The translations under genes and the position numbers were made by a program. Positions 46,754 through 46,914 of a stretch of 46,914 bases of DNA are shown piece after piece. The notes under the pieces were generated by a model. The model ran no database searches. It was not told the origin of the DNA and was given only the letters and a program-made list of their open reading frames with translations. Numbering within the stretch: the first letter of the stretch is position 1; every line of letters starts with the position of its first letter. Origin of the DNA: Clostridia bacterium (lineage in GTDB: Bacteria; Bacillota; Clostridia; Oscillospirales; CAG-272). The stretch spans positions 1 to 46,914 of the forward strand of contig JAFQDF010000002.1 of assembly GCA_017416185.1 (NCBI GenBank), read 5' to 3'.

Positions 46754-46914
46754 TCAATTATTTGGATTAACCCTTGATAGCAGCCTGTGCAGTATAGCAT
46801 CAAGGGATGACTTTTTACCACACTTACCAACGGTTGTGATTATACCATTCTGATTTTCGTTTTTCAATAGGTTCGGGAAATATTGTTGTAATTCAGTCAA
46901 ACCGATTACATCCC
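46754..46914 (-). CDS. C-terminal end of an unidentified protein (partial)
   Basis: An open frame enters from the right edge on the minus strand and stops at TGA 46756-46754, giving 52 residues (DVIGLTELQQYFPNLLKNEN, then GIITTVGKCGKKSSLDAILH and RLLSRVNPNN). It is followed at once by a terminator, so it is probably a real gene end. The piece is too short for a family call. Confidence 0.5.
   Translation of the reverse strand, partial: DVIGLTELQQYFPNLLKNENQNGIITTVGKCGKKSSLDAILHRLLSRVNPNN

Overview
The window looks like a chromosomal segment of a Gram-positive Firmicute of the class Clostridia, probably a gut Oscillospirales/Ruminococcaceae member (Ruminococcus-like). This rests on moderate GC, TTG starts, AGGAGG-type ribosome sites, a T-box and a manganese riboswitch, CarD, LPXTG/sortase surface proteins, an SLH protein, and promoters of the form TTGNNN-17-TATAAT. 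The genus is an inference; no ribosomal RNA is present.

Layout. Positions 1-1600 hold the tail of a probable Gfo/Idh/MocA oxidoreductase, two arrays of short hairpins (about 191-360 and 1291-1470) on either side of a frameshifted GNAT acetyltransferase, and a tRNA-Trp. Positions 1700-7300 hold an MBOAT acyltransferase, then a riboswitch-led Ca2+/Mn2+-type P-type ATPase with an AI-2E family permease. Positions 7289-11430 hold a MarR-HAD fusion, a T-box controlled threonine dehydratase with RidA, and mannose-6-phosphate isomerase. Positions 11500-14000 hold an Asn-rich microprotein and three genes with a SpoIID-like domain and several peptidoglycan-binding domains. Positions 14037-18663 hold a three-gene unit: a TIR protein with zinc ribbon and membrane anchor, an SPFH protein with zinc ribbons at both ends, and a four-helix membrane protein.

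Positions 18700-22000 hold a YgiQ-type radical SAM protein and a membrane-anchored basic protein. UxaC diverges from a five-gene operon (23568-28070: PHP phosphatase, two SGNH esterase-like paralogues, Lrp regulator, aminotransferase). On the minus strand, 28110-31170 carries an ECF sigma/anti-sigma pair, a single-pass surface protein and a frameshifted SLH-C39 peptidase. Positions 31376-34600 hold CarD with shikimate kinase, then a creatinase-like and a creatininase-like gene.

The largest unit, 34830-44760, is a complete sortase-dependent pilus operon: coiled-coil protein, dedicated signal peptidase, 1665-residue tip/adhesin with LPATG, major pilin, class C sortase, minor pilin and a second, different sortase. 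The window ends with minus-strand genes: an ABM monooxygenase-like protein, a small HD hydrolase, a zinc-ribbon membrane protein, a short hypothetical ORF and a partial gene.

The best candidates for something undescribed are the TIR-SPFH-membrane unit, the two hairpin arrays whose linkers reverse orientation at the midpoint, and the pilus tip protein with a CHAP-like domain lacking its catalytic Cys and His.
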